DNA of 64,000 nt from Rhodospirillales bacterium (GTDB lineage Bacteria > Pseudomonadota > Alphaproteobacteria > Rhodospirillales > JAPHRK01). Of this stretch, positions 8,242-17,547 are shown piece after piece. The stretch's first letter is position 1; each line of letters begins with the position of its first letter. The notes beneath the pieces are model-generated. The model had not been told where the DNA came from, ran no database searches, and saw only the letters and a list, made by a program, of their open reading frames with translations. The stretch covers positions 1 through 64,000 of the forward strand of contig JAPHRK010000007.1 in assembly GCA_026196105.1 (NCBI GenBank), written 5' to 3'. A program made the translations under genes and the position numbers.

Positions 8242-8586
8242 CTAGACGTGGAATGATTCACCACAGCCACAGCGGCCTTTTTCATTGGGATTGTTGAAAA
8301 CGAAGCCGTTTGCCATCTTTTCAACAACGAAATCCATCTCGGTACCAAGGATAAACATGGACGCCTTAGGGTCGATAAATACCGTTACCCCTTTGTCGGT
8401 GACCATTTCATCGAATTCGCCTTTTTCATCAGCGTATTCAATAGTGTACGACATACCAGAGCAGCCTTTGGTGCGAACACCGATACGGATTCCAGCAGAT
8501 GGTTTGCCGCGTTTATCAAGTAATTTTTTGACTTGAAGTGCGGCAGTATCCGTAATGCTCATTGGCGCAGGACGTGGTTGCATCAT
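8242..8586 (-). CDS. iscA: A-type iron-sulfur carrier IscA
   Basis: This is a 114-residue HesB/IscA family protein. The three metal ligands are C42 in KGCSGMSY and C106/C108 in GRCGCGESF near the C-terminus. A-type carriers accept or build clusters and pass them to [4Fe-4S] enzymes. The gene lies between iscU and hscB as in other isc operons. The 90-base gap after iscU is the largest among iscU-iscA-hscB-hscA and has a weak CCCTT/AAGGG stem near 8658-8675. Start is at the first of several close ATGs. Confidence 0.94.
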   Translation of the reverse strand: MMQPRPAPMSITDTAALQVKKLLDKRGKPSAGIRIGVRTKGCSGMSYTIEYADEKGEFDEMVTDKGVTVFIDPKASMFILGTEMDFVVEKMANGFVFNNPNEKGRCGCGESFHV

Positions 8587-8676
8587 AAATCTCCTATCTC
8601 TTATCTCTTAACTAGTCCCACTTGACTTCCTCTCAAGCTATTCCCTGCAAGAAACTTCCCTTATTGAAGAAGGGGC

Positions 8677-9072
8677 TTATTCAGCCGCCTTCTTACCCCG
8701 TTTGGTTTTGTAATCCGTGATCGCTGCTTTAATGGCGTCTTCTGCCAAAACGGAACAGTGAATCTTTACCGGAGGCAAAGCCAACTCGTCTGCAATGTGG
8801 GTATTCTTGATCTCACCGGCTTCGTCAAGGGTCTTCCCCTTTACCCATTCAGTTACCAGTGAGCTTGAAGCAATCGCTGAACCGCAACCAAAGGTCTTGA
8901 ATTTAGCATCTTCAATGATGCCATCTTCAGTTACTTTGATTTGCAGTTTCATCACATCGCCACAAGCTGGAGCACCCACAAGACCGGTGCCAACGTCTTC
9001 GCTGCCTTTTTCCATTGCGCCAACGTTGCGAGGGTTTTCGTAATGATCAACTAGTTTATCGCTATATGCCAT
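8677..9072 (-). CDS. iscU: Iron-sulfur cluster scaffold IscU
   Basis: The 131-residue protein is the scaffold on which clusters are first assembled. All conserved features are seen: cysteine ligands C37, C63 and C106, the regulatory Asp D39, and the HscA recognition motif LPPVK at 99-103 followed by H105. It is preceded by iscS and followed by iscA. The length is typical. A lysine-rich tail (KRGKKAAE) closes the protein. Confidence 0.97.
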   Translation of the reverse strand: MAYSDKLVDHYENPRNVGAMEKGSEDVGTGLVGAPACGDVMKLQIKVTEDGIIEDAKFKTFGCGSAIASSSLVTEWVKGKTLDEAGEIKNTHIADELALPPVKIHCSVLAEDAIKAAITDYKTKRGKKAAE

Positions 9073-9129
9073 TTCTACGGTGTCCTTATTATTCCCGTTA
9101 AATCTTTATATGTTCCACCCACTATTTTC

Positions 9130-10368
9130 TTAGTGTTCCGCCCATTCAATGGATTTTATATCGATGCCTTCTTGGGCCATTTCCCAAAGAGGGCTTAATT
9201 CTCTTAACCGTGTTACTTCTGCAATAATACGGTCGGCTGCATAGGTCACTTCTTCTTCTGTTGTGAAACGACCAATGCCGATGCGCAAGCTGGTGTGTGC
9301 CAGCTCTTCTTCAACTCCCAAAGCTCTCAAAACGTATGAGGGCTCCAATGAAGCAGATGTACAAGCTGAGCCAGAAGAAACGCACAAATCTTTAATACCC
9401 ATCATCAAGCCTTCGCCTTCAACGTAAGCAAAGCTGATATTGAGATTACCAGGCACTCGGTTTTCAAAGTCACCATTGAGGTAAGTTTCTTTCAAACCGC
9501 AGGTAATTTTGTCATAAAATTTATCACGCAGCATACGCAGACGTTCGGTTTCAGCACCCAACTCTTTTTCAGCCAGTTCACAAGCTTCGCCTAAGCCAAC
9601 ACAAAGAGGGGTAGGAAGCGTACCAGAACGCATACCACGCTCTTGTCCACCACCGTTAATGGAGGCATGAAGTCTGACCCGAGGACGTTTGCGGACAAAT
9701 AAAGCACCAATCCCCATAGGGGCATAAAGCTTATGTCCAGAAATACTCATCAAATCAATATTCATCTCATTAACATCAAGAGGAATTTTGCCTGCAGCTT
9801 GTGCCGCGTCAGTATGGAAGAAAATCTTACGAGCGCGACACATGGCCCCAATTTCTTTAATCGGTTGGATCACGCCAATTTCATTGTTCACTGCCATGAT
9901 AGAAACCATCAAGGTTTTATCGGTCATGGCTTCTTCAAGTTGCTTGAGATCAATCAGACCATTTTCCTGGACTGACAAGTAGGTTACGTCGAACCCTTCC
10001 TGTTCCAGGTGGCGGCAAGTATCCAGAACACATTTATGTTCGGTTACCACGGTAATGATATGGTTTTTCTTCTCTTTATAGAAGCTAGCCACACCTTTAA
10101 GCGCCAGATTGTTAGACTCCGTCGCTCCAGAGGTAATGATAATTTCCTTAGGATCAGCCCCAATCAGACTAGCGATTTGCGCGCGGGCTTTTTCAACGGC
10201 CTCTTCAGCTTCCCAACCATAAGCATGGCTGCTGGAATGCGGATTACCGAACTTTTCACTGAAGTAAGGCAGCATCGCCTCAACAACGCGGGGGTCCGCC
10301 GGTGTGGTTGCCTGATAATCAAGATAGATTGGCATTTCGCGCTTTTTAAGTGTTACCGTGTTAGGCAT
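9130..10368 (-). CDS. iscS: Cysteine desulfurase IscS
   Basis: This 412-residue PLP enzyme takes sulfur from cysteine and passes it to IscU and to tRNA thiolation enzymes such as MnmA. The PLP lysine is K213 in SGHKLYAP and the mobile catalytic cysteine is C336 in [12 protein letters not shown], on the long loop of group I desulfurases. It begins with 11 extra residues before the usual [12 protein letters not shown], with an AAGG ribosome-binding site placed for the upstream ATG; the internal ATG at 10335 is an alternative start. It lies 18 bases after a second cysteine desulfurase gene. Confidence 0.96.
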   Translation of the reverse strand: MPNTVTLKKREMPIYLDYQATTPADPRVVEAMLPYFSEKFGNPHSSSHAYGWEAEEAVEKARAQIASLIGADPKEIIITSGATESNNLALKGVASFYKEKKNHIITVVTEHKCVLDTCRHLEQEGFDVTYLSVQENGLIDLKQLEEAMTDKTLMVSIMAVNNEIGVIQPIKEIGAMCRARKIFFHTDAAQAAGKIPLDVNEMNIDLMSISGHKLYAPMGIGALFVRKRPRVRLHASINGGGQERGMRSGTLPTPLCVGLGEACELAEKELGAETERLRMLRDKFYDKITCGLKETYLNGDFENRVPGNLNISFAYVEGEGLMMGIKDLCVSSGSACTSASLEPSYVLRALGVEEELAHTSLRIGIGRFTTEEEVTYAADRIIAEVTRLRELSPLWEMAQEGIDIKSIEWAEH

Positions 10369-10386
10369 TAGTCACATATCCTTTTC

Positions 10387-11523
10387 TTAAGCTGCCGAAA
10401 CAGCCCTTTGTTCAGAAACGTTAAGCCGTCCGTAAAGACCGCTCCACGTCTTAATGAATTTATCCACGTCGGCCTCGGTATTCCCCCGTCCGAAGCTTAC
10501 TCGAATAGCTGTCTCTGCTTCCTCTTTTGCTACCCCCATTGCCTTAAGCACATGGGAACTTTGCACCTTTCCTGATGAACAGGCCGATCCGGCGCTGATC
10601 ATTATTCCGGCCAAATCAAAGGCCATAACTTGTGTTTCGTTCAACACACCCGGCATCGTAAAGCAACTTGTATTTGGTAAGCGTTCAGCGCCTTTACCGA
10701 AAATTTTTACTGTAGCATCTAGCTGATTAATGCGGCTTTCTAGACCATCCCGAAGAGCTTTAATTTCTTCTAGTTGACTTAAGTTGGAAGCCAATGCTTC
10801 TGCTGCAATACCAAACCCAACAATTCCACTTAAATTCTCTGTTCCGGCCCGGTTTCCACGCTCTTGGCCACCACCACGAAGCAATGGATTCAACTGAAGA
10901 TCACCATTATAGCGCACCAAAGCACCAACCCCTTGGGGGCCACCAATCTTGTGAGCCGAAATGCTGGCTAAATCCACACCCCAAGCTTTTAGATTCAAGG
11001 TAACTTTACCAAGAGCTTGCACTGCATCGCAGTGGACCAAAGCCCCATGGGATTTTGCAATTTCAGCTATTTTAGCAATAGGTTGAATGACGCCTGTTTC
11101 ATTATTAGCTGCCATGACAGAAACTATCATCTGCTCTCCAACATCACGGAGGGCCTCTTCTAATACCTGAAGGTCAACAATCCCACTATTATCAACTGGA
11201 ATAACCAAGGCATCTTCAGAAACTTGCCAGATTGAATCATGTTCAACGGAAGAGATTACCAGGCGTTCCCGTCCAGTGCCTCTCAGAGCCAAGTTATTGG
11301 CTTCAGTACCACCAGAAGTGAAAATAATATCGCTGGAACGAGCTCCCATGAGAGAAGCAACTTGTTCCCGAGCGTTTTCAAGGCGCGCATTCGCTAAACG
11401 ACCAGCACGATGAACCGAAGAACCATTCCCACAAAACGCTAACGCCTCACCCATCGCCTCAACCACTTGGGGAAGGACGGGGGTCGTTGCATTATGATCT
11501 AGGTAAATAGCTTGATTCATCAT
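10387..11523 (-). CDS. Second cysteine desulfurase (NifS/IscS-like)
   Basis: This 378-residue PLP enzyme belongs to the same class V aminotransferase family as IscS. It keeps the PLP lysine (K192 in SAHKIGGP) and a catalytic cysteine (C315 in SAGSACSSGKV). Its loop sequence differs from that of IscS, and it is more like the shorter NifS-type desulfurases. In many alphaproteobacterial isc clusters a desulfurase of this kind lies between iscR and iscS. It begins 24 bases after iscR. Both copies look intact, so either they divide substrates or this one feeds a distinct sulfur pathway; the sequence does not say which. Confidence 0.9.
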   Translation of the reverse strand: MMNQAIYLDHNATTPVLPQVVEAMGEALAFCGNGSSVHRAGRLANARLENAREQVASLMGARSSDIIFTSGGTEANNLALRGTGRERLVISSVEHDSIWQVSEDALVIPVDNSGIVDLQVLEEALRDVGEQMIVSVMAANNETGVIQPIAKIAEIAKSHGALVHCDAVQALGKVTLNLKAWGVDLASISAHKIGGPQGVGALVRYNGDLQLNPLLRGGGQERGNRAGTENLSGIVGFGIAAEALASNLSQLEEIKALRDGLESRINQLDATVKIFGKGAERLPNTSCFTMPGVLNETQVMAFDLAGIMISAGSACSSGKVQSSHVLKAMGVAKEEAETAIRVSFGRGNTEADVDKFIKTWSGLYGRLNVSEQRAVSAA

Positions 11524-11547
11524 TTAGCTCTCAACTCTCCTCAAAAA

Positions 11548-12021
11548 TTACTGGGCCGCAGCTATTTTTTGGCCATCTTCATTGCGATAAAGTGCTCCAC
11601 TACCACCAAGGACTTTGCGTTCGCAAATGTCTGCGACTGAAACAGAGCTTAGATAAAGATAGATTTGATTACCCAACTCACCCCATAGATCATGGGTCAA
11701 ACAACGGCTGTTGTTGCCTCGACAACCAGCAGGAGAACCAGGCTCACAGCGGGTGGCCTTGATGGGCTCATCTACGGCTAGGATAATATCTGAAATACGC
11801 ACTTCTTCCGCGGTACGGGACAACATATAACCGCCCCCAGGACCACGGACACTTTTAACCAGTCCACCTTTACGAAGTTTGCCAAAAAGTTGTTCAAGGT
11901 ATGACAGGGATATTTCCTGGCGATCCGCAACATCGGCTAACGCAACCGGACTGCCCTTACTATGGCACGCTAAGTCGACCATCGCCATTACAGCGTAACG
12001 TCCTTTTGTGCTAAGTTTCAC
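11548..12021 (-). CDS. iscR: Rrf2-family transcription regulator IscR
   Basis: This 157-residue regulator has an Rrf2 winged helix (MKLSTKGRYAVMAMVDLA start and SVRGPGGGY wing) and the [2Fe-2S] ligands C92, C100 and C107 with H110 close behind. IscR represses isc genes when its cluster is loaded. It starts with GTG, with AAGGAG upstream. It is encoded inside the run, 73 bases after cysE. Candidate operators are a palindrome over the cysE promoter (12945-12969) and a 17-bp inverted repeat just upstream of iscR (12044-12060). The spacing of the ligands is slightly wider than in E. coli IscR. Confidence 0.93.
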   Translation of the reverse strand: MKLSTKGRYAVMAMVDLACHSKGSPVALADVADRQEISLSYLEQLFGKLRKGGLVKSVRGPGGGYMLSRTAEEVRISDIILAVDEPIKATRCEPGSPAGCRGNNSRCLTHDLWGELGNQIYLYLSSVSVADICERKVLGGSGALYRNEDGQKIAAAQ

Positions 12022-12043
12022 GAGGCATCTCCTTCAAAATCTC

Positions 12044-12060
12044 TCCGACAAATTGCCGGA
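12044..12060. promoter_or_regulatory. 17-bp inverted repeat before iscR
   Basis: TCCGACAA and TTGCCGGA flank a central A with one mismatched pair. It lies 23 bases upstream of the iscR start codon. The core CGACAAATTG resembles the core of the palindrome before cysE, so it may be a second, weaker Rrf2-type site. This is inference from similarity and position. Confidence 0.4.
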
Positions 12061-12094
12061 ACTAAGCCACAATTGAGCCATCCATAAATCACCA

Positions 12095-12853
12095 TTAGGA
12101 TTTCCCTACTCGGGCGGCTATCGATTCAACATTTTCATCACTATTGTCGTCTTCGGTACCAGCCTCTTCGAGCTTGACTACCTTACTTTTCCCATCACCT
12201 TCGAGCTCTTCGATGCGCTCCATCAAGGTCGTTACCTGACGGCGTAATCCATCAATTGAGCGGGCGACTGGGTCGGGCATATCTGCCAAGGGTGCTCCAT
12301 AGGCACAAAACTCTTCTTCTTCTAAACTTTGACGCATCACCATACGCGCTGGAATACCGACAACAGTTACACCCTCTGCAACATTAGCAAGTACGACCGC
12401 ATTTGCCCCAACCCGAACGCCATTACCTAGAGTGATTGGGCCTAATACCTGAGCGCCTGACCCAACAATTACCCCATTGCCTAGGGTGGGGTGTCGTTTG
12501 CCTGTTTCTAGAGTCGTTCCCCCTAAGGTTACTCCTTGGTAAATGGTAACATCGTCTCCAACCTCTGCAGTTTCGCCAATAACGACCCCTGTAGCGTGAT
12601 CAATGAAGAAACGTCGACCAATTGTCGCCCCAGGGTGAATTTCGACCCCTGTAAATATTTTAGCAAGGTGAGAAATGAACCGTCCAAGTAGTTTCCAGTC
12701 TCGCTTCCAGAGGCCATGAGTAATTCGGTAAAAGAGCAGAGCATGGAGGCCGGGGTAACACAAAAGGACCTCTATACGAGACCGCGCAGCGGGGTCTCTC
12801 TCAATAAAGGAGTCGATATCTTCATGAATCCTCTTGAAAAATGTTAGTGGCAT
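12095..12853 (-). CDS. cysE: Serine O-acetyltransferase CysE
   Basis: This 252-residue enzyme makes O-acetylserine, the first step of cysteine synthesis. The hexapeptide-repeat left-handed helix is clear from about residue 60 to 190, with [17 protein letters not shown] and [12 protein letters not shown] containing the usual catalytic Asp and His. The last 50 residues are charged and probably form a coiled tail not present in the E. coli enzyme. It is the first gene of the leftward isc run and is thus placed to supply cysteine, the sulfur source of IscS. The promoter with an IscR-like palindrome lies about 85 bases upstream. Confidence 0.94.
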   Translation of the reverse strand: MPLTFFKRIHEDIDSFIERDPAARSRIEVLLCYPGLHALLFYRITHGLWKRDWKLLGRFISHLAKIFTGVEIHPGATIGRRFFIDHATGVVIGETAEVGDDVTIYQGVTLGGTTLETGKRHPTLGNGVIVGSGAQVLGPITLGNGVRVGANAVVLANVAEGVTVVGIPARMVMRQSLEEEEFCAYGAPLADMPDPVARSIDGLRRQVTTLMERIEELEGDGKSKVVKLEEAGTEDDNSDENVESIAARVGKS

Positions 12854-12936
12854 CGTGTTAATATCCCGTCCGTAAGCTTCTATAGAGTCGCTTATAAGAC
12901 AAATAATGTAAGTTCTCGGCTTTTCTGCCTAGTCTT

Positions 12937-12965
12937 GATATAGGATATCCGACCAAATTGGTCAA
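12937..12965 (-). promoter_or_regulatory. Promoter of the cysE-isc run
   Basis: On the minus strand TTGACC (12960-12965) is followed after exactly 17 bases by TATATC (12937-12942), a good sigma-70-like promoter. It points toward cysE, whose ATG ends at 12853. The -35 box is embedded in the palindrome at 12945-12969. Confidence 0.7.
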
Positions 12966-12969
12966 GTTT
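12945..12969. promoter_or_regulatory. IscR-like operator palindrome
   Basis: The centre is a perfect palindrome, GACCAA-A-TTGGTC (12951-12963), flanked by ATATCC on the left and AAGTTT on the right. This follows the layout of the E. coli type 1 IscR site (ATA-S-YY-GAC-...-GTC-RR-S-TAT). It covers the -35 box and most of the spacer of the cysE promoter, which fits repression by cluster-loaded IscR. Confidence 0.65.
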
Positions 12970-13046
12970 TATTGTCCTACTTTTTTTGTGGGTTTTTCCA
13001 CAATGGAAATTGGACAGTTTTCTAACTGGAGCACTATTGACGCGTC

Positions 13047-13688
13047 ATGCCTGAAGTAATTTTTAATGGACCTGAAGGTCGCCTACAGGGTCGCTATCAT
13101 CATAGCAAAACTGAAAATGCCCCCGTCGCTTTAATTTTGCATCCGCACCCCGAACATGGGGGGAATATGAACAACCGGATTGTCTACGCCCTTTTCCATG
13201 CGTATGTGAAAAGAGATTTCTCTGTTTTACGCTTTAATTACAGAGGTGTAGGTCGTTCCCAGGGGCAGTTCGATAATGGCCAAGGCGAACTCACAGATGC
13301 GGCTTGTGCTTTAGACTGGCTACAAAGCTTCAATCAAAATGCAAAAGAAAGTTGGGTTGCAGGTTATTCTTTCGGTGCTTGGATTGGTATGCAGCTTATG
13401 ATGCGCCGTCCTGAAATCACAGGTTTTATTTCAATTGCCCCACCAGCAAGCCAATATGATTTTACCTTCTTAGCCCCCTGCCCTTCATCCGGACTTTTCG
13501 TTCATGGCTCAGATGACGAAATCATCCCTGAAGAATCTTCAGCTAAGCTCGCAGCAAAAATTTCAGCCCAAAAGAATGTTTCTGTTGATTACAGAGTTAT
13601 CAAAGGAGCAGGACATTTCTTCCAAGACCAGTTGGCAGAGATGAATAGCCATGTCGAAGATTATATGGATATTCGTCTGGCCGAATAA
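13047..13688 (+). CDS. Alpha/beta hydrolase, small cytosolic
   Basis: This 213-residue protein is a compact alpha/beta hydrolase. The nucleophile elbow is GYSFGA with S108, the acid is in GSDDEIIP (D156 or D157), and the histidine is H190 in GAGHFF. The opening HPHPEHGGNMNN and YRGVGRSQG segments are typical of the COG2945 group of predicted hydrolases. There is no signal peptide. It is divergent from cysE and shares the intergenic region with the isc promoter; a hairpin terminator follows at 13752. The substrate is unknown. Confidence 0.85.
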   Translation: MPEVIFNGPEGRLQGRYHHSKTENAPVALILHPHPEHGGNMNNRIVYALFHAYVKRDFSVLRFNYRGVGRSQGQFDNGQGELTDAACALDWLQSFNQNAKESWVAGYSFGAWIGMQLMMRRPEITGFISIAPPASQYDFTFLAPCPSSGLFVHGSDDEIIPEESSAKLAAKISAQKNVSVDYRVIKGAGHFFQDQLAEMNSHVEDYMDIRLAE

Positions 13689-14001
13689 TCCAGCGAATCC
13701 TTTTTGAAACTGCGCTTACAAACACAGTCTGGCCGTAGTATTCTAAAAAACATTGCGGGAGCCTCTCCCGCAATTTGCGATCAAGAAACAACCGCAACAC
13801 ACCATTGCATGTATAATTGGTTTTTCGATCAACTAAATGATATATCTCATCAGCAACTTCAAATTGTTCCAATCTGTTATTTAGTTATATGAAAAAGCAT
13901 CTTTCACATTTACAAACCGTTAAAAAGTAGCTTCAATCTAAGTTAGCCGAGTACTTGGATTAAAAAATAATAAGATCACGTAGACTCAGAGGTATATACA
14001 G
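13689..14001. other. Intergenic region between hydrolase and hybrid kinase
   Basis: These 313 bases contain the terminator at 13752-13777 and, to its right, an AT-rich leader for the hybrid kinase gene, including AGAGG (13987-13991), ten bases before the GTG start. I see no RNA gene or credible small reading frame. Confidence 0.5.
13752..13777. terminator. Rho-independent terminator after the hydrolase
   Basis: ATTGCGGGAG (13752-13761) pairs perfectly with CTCCCGCAAT (13765-13774) across a CCT loop. It is followed by TTT on the plus strand and preceded by A6, so it can stop transcription in both directions. It lies 63 bases after the hydrolase stop codon. Confidence 0.85.
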
Positions 14002-17000
14002 GTGAACCAGCCTTCCAATGACACGCTGGAAAAACTATCGCAATTAAGGGAAACCTTTAAGGTTAAACTGATTGAGCGGCTTGATACAATTAAGCAAAAC
14101 TCGAATTCTTTTTGTGCGCCTATTCGACAAGATGATAACAATGTTAAAGCTGGGGAAGAGCTAAAAAATGCCTCCCATAAACTTGCAGGAGCAGCAGGGA
14201 CTTTTGGATTTCAGACGATTTCAAATCTTGGCAAAGAGTTAGAACTCTTAACAGATGAAATTCTTAATCGAGACGCCTTGCCAACAAAATCCGAGAAGAA
14301 AAAAATTCAAGGTATAGTGAATAAAATAGAAGTTGAGAGCACAAAAGACACAGCTTCATCTGTGCAAGTTACACAATGGGAAACTTTCTCCAAAAAAAAC
14401 AAACCTTCAAGTGAAAGCGACTTACAGCACAAAACCATAATGCTTGTTGATGATGATCTCGAGCTTACCCAATCCCTTAAAGAGCAACTTTCGTATTTTG
14501 GCTTCAACCTTATAACTCATCTAAACACCTCCGACCTAGAAAATAGCCTCATCTTAGAAAAACCTTCAGTCCTAATAATGGACGTTGCCTTTCCTGGAGA
14601 TGTGGACGGTGGGGTTAAAGAAATCCAACGCCTTAAAAATGAGAATAAATTAAATTGCCCTGTTATTTTCCTGTCTATTCGTGACGATATGGAAGCAAGG
14701 TTAAGTGCTGTTCGCCTTGGAGCCGCTGGCTATTATGTAAAACCAATAGAGATTTTAGACTTGGTAGACCTCTTGGTCAGAATTACTAAAAATGGTGACG
14801 AAAATCCTTTCAAAGTTGCCATTGTTGACGATGATCAAGAAGTCGCTTCATTTAATGCCGAACTTTTACAAGAAGCTGGATTTGAGACACTTACTCTCAA
14901 TGACCCAATGGATGCAATTAATCCCATAAGGAAGTTCAAGCCAGACGTTATGTTGATCGACATTCAAATGCCTGAATGTAATGGCTTTGAACTCTCTCAA
15001 GTGATTAGGCAGGATAATGATTTCATCCAAGTTCCTATAGTTTTTCTAACAGGTCAAACTATAGAAGACCCCTGGTTGCATTCAATGGAGTCAGGTGGAG
15101 ATGAATTTATTCGAAAAACAGGCGCTTCAAAAGAACTTATTGCAGCCGTTACGGGCAGAGCAAAAAGGGCAAGAAAACTAAATGAAATAATCAACAACCT
15201 AGCGGAAAATGAAGCACGATATAGTGCACTTGCTGATGCCACTAAAGAAGGTTTTGTGACAATCGACAAGAACTTAAAGGTCATATCTTGGAATAAAGGT
15301 GCCGAGGATATCTTAGGATACAAAGCCCATGAAATCATTGGAAAATCTGTTACAATTTTATATCCAGATTCATCTAAACTAGAAAAAAATAAACCCGATA
15401 CCGAAATTAATAATAATGGACTTCATCCTTTAAATGGCCAAACAACTGAGACAACGCGTATCCATAAAAACGGGTATAGTGTCCCTGTAGAAATCTCAAT
15501 CACCAGTTGGAAAATTAAGGAGAAAATTTTCACAACCAGCATTGTCCAAGATATCTCAATTCGCAAGCAGAATGAAAAAAACCTTAAGCAAAGTGAAGCT
15601 CGCAATCGAAGTATCGTCGAAAATACGGCTGAGGGCATTATTTCAATTGATAGTCAGAGTAACATCCTAACTTTCAATCTTGCCGCTGAAAAAATGTTTG
15701 GGTATTCAGCCGATGAAATTATCGGTCAAGGTGTCTCGCTCCTTGTTCCTTCATCAGAACGCCATCACCATGATCAATATGTTGCACAATCAAACCTTCA
15801 TGCCCCAAGAATTATCAACAACTCCAGAGATCTGTTTGGGCGCCGTAAAGATGGTACCCAATTCCCTATGGAGTTAACTGTCTCTAAAATGGATGTCGAT
15901 AATGAGCAAATGTTCGTTGGCATCATGCATGATATCTCGGAGCGCAAAGAAACCGAGCTCGCGTTAAAAGAAGCAGAAAAGAATACTCGAATAATTCTCG
16001 AGTCTGCCGCTGAGGGGATTTATGGCCTTGATGAAAAAGGGAAAGTAACTTTTATTAATCCCGCTGCCTGTAAAATGCTTGGTTATGAAGCGGATGAACT
16101 AATCGGCAAATCTATGCATGAAATTATCCATCATAGCTATCCTGATGGTTCTGAATATCCTAAAGACAAATGTACGATGTACGCAGCATTTAAAGACCTG
16201 GAAGTGCATAAGACTGATGATGAAGTTTTATGGTGCAAGAACGGCACGAGTTTCCCTGTTAAGCACATCAGCACACCAATCTTAAAAGAAGGGGTTGCTG
16301 TTGGAGTAGTTATCAATTTCAGCGATATTACCCAAGAGGCAACTGCAAAAAAGAAACTTGAAGCTGCAAAGGTTGAGGCTGAACGTGCCAATAAAGCCAA
16401 ATCCGAATTCCTTTCAAGCATGAGTCATGAACTACGCACACCGATGAATGCCATTATTGGCTTTGGCCAAATGCTTGAATTCAACGACAAGGACCCCCTA
16501 ACCCCAGCCCAGAAAAAGTGTGTGGATCATATTCTCTCAGGAGGAAAGCATCTTCTTGACCTGATAAACGAAGTCCTTGATCTTTCTAGAATTGAAGCTG
16601 GTAAGCTTCAGCTCAGTCTTGAGAAAATTTCATTAAGCGAAGTTGTGAGTGAATGCATTAATTTATCCGAAACGCTTGCTGACAAACGAAATATTAAAAT
16701 AGAAACCTGCAAAGAATGTACGAGAAAAACTGAAGTCTACGCAGATAGAGTACGATTAAAACAAGTCATTCTTAATCTTCTTTCAAACGCTATTAAATAC
16801 AACAGAATAGATGGACAAGTGACCATCAACTGTAGCAAAACTGATAGTAACACCCTTAGAATTTCAATAACAGACACGGGAGATGGCATTCCTGCCGATC
16901 AACAAGGGGATCTCTTCACACCTTTCAACCGCTTGGGGGCAGAAAGTTCAGGTATTGAAGGTACTGGAATTGGGTTAGCCCTAACTAAAAACCTCATCGA

Positions 17001-17547
17001 AGCGATGGGTGGCTCTGTTGATTTTATGAGTATTCCCGGTAAAGGCAGTACATTTTGGATTGAAGCTCCAATAACTAAGAAAACATCCTCTGTAGAAAGC
17101 GCTCCTGTTGATAATTCAGAAACTGTACTCGCTTCTCCCTTCGACGCTGATATGGGAATGTCAGGCATAAAAGGGAAAATCCTTTATGTAGAAGATAATC
17201 CTGCAAATATGGATCTAATGAAGCTCATTATTTCCAGGATAAATGGCTTAACTTTTTTATCGGCAAAAGAAGGGAAAACAGGAATAGAGATTGCTATCAA
17301 AGAAAAACCAGATGTTATTATATTGGACATAAACCTGCCTGGAATTGATGGCTTTGGAGTACTCAAACGTTTACAAAATTTCCCTGAAACAAAAAACACA
17401 CCAATCCTAGCTTTAAGCGCTTCCGCTATGCCCACTGAAGTTGAAAAAGGAATTGCTGCTGGTTTCCGTCAATACCTTGCCAAACCGCTCAAAGTGACAG
17501 AAACTCTAAATGCAATAAAAAATGCTATTGAGGAAAATAAAAAATGA
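14002..17547 (+). CDS. Hybrid histidine kinase: Hpt-REC-REC-PAS-PAS-PAS-HK-REC
   Basis: This 1181-residue protein has no membrane segment and an unusual domain order. An Hpt domain comes first (H59 in NASHKLAGAAGTFGF). Two receiver domains follow (phosphorylated D184 and D320), then three PAS domains (about 405-520, 530-650, 655-780). Next is a kinase core with H809 in SMSHELRTPMNAI and an ATPase domain with GDGIPADQQG and GTGIGLALTK. A final receiver has D1109 in ILDINLPGIDGF. It starts with GTG; no ATG lies nearby in frame. The stop overlaps the next gene by four bases (ATGA), coupling it to a receiver/HD-GYP output protein. It is probably a cytosolic multistep phosphorelay hub. The signal is unknown. 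Confidence 0.9.
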   Translation: MNQPSNDTLEKLSQLRETFKVKLIERLDTIKQNSNSFCAPIRQDDNNVKAGEELKNASHKLAGAAGTFGFQTISNLGKELELLTDEILNRDALPTKSEKKKIQGIVNKIEVESTKDTASSVQVTQWETFSKKNKPSSESDLQHKTIMLVDDDLELTQSLKEQLSYFGFNLITHLNTSDLENSLILEKPSVLIMDVAFPGDVDGGVKEIQRLKNENKLNCPVIFLSIRDDMEARLSAVRLGAAGYYVKPIEILDLVDLLVRITKNGDENPFKVAIVDDDQEVASFNAELLQEAGFETLTLNDPMDAINPIRKFKPDVMLIDIQMPECNGFELSQVIRQDNDFIQVPIVFLTGQTIEDPWLHSMESGGDEFIRKTGASKELIAAVTGRAKRARKLNEIINNLAENEARYSALADATKEGFVTIDKNLKVISWNKGAEDILGYKAHEIIGKSVTILYPDSSKLEKNKPDTEINNNGLHPLNGQTTETTRIHKNGYSVPVEISITSWKIKEKIFTTSIVQDISIRKQNEKNLKQSEARNRSIVENTAEGIISIDSQSNILTFNLAAEKMFGYSADEIIGQGVSLLVPSSERHHHDQYVAQSNLHAPRIINNSRDLFGRRKDGTQFPMELTVSKMDVDNEQMFVGIMHDISERKETELALKEAEKNTRIILESAAEGIYGLDEKGKVTFINPAACKMLGYEADELIGKSMHEIIHHSYPDGSEYPKDKCTMYAAFKDLEVHKTDDEVLWCKNGTSFPVKHISTPILKEGVAVGVVINFSDITQEATAKKKLEAAKVEAERANKAKSEFLSSMSHELRTPMNAIIGFGQMLEFNDKDPLTPAQKKCVDHILSGGKHLLDLINEVLDLSRIEAGKLQLSLEKISLSEVVSECINLSETLADKRNIKIETCKECTRKTEVYADRVRLKQVILNLLSNAIKYNRIDGQVTINCSKTDSNTLRISITDTGDGIPADQQGDLFTPFNRLGAESSGIEGTGIGLALTKNLIEAMGGSVDFMSIPGKGSTFWIEAPITKKTSSVESAPVDNSETVLASPFDADMGMSGIKGKILYVEDNPANMDLMKLIISRINGLTFLSAKEGKTGIEIAIKEKPDVIILDINLPGIDGFGVLKRLQNFPETKNTPILALSASAMPTEVEKGIAAGFRQYLAKPLKVTETLNAIKNAIEENKK

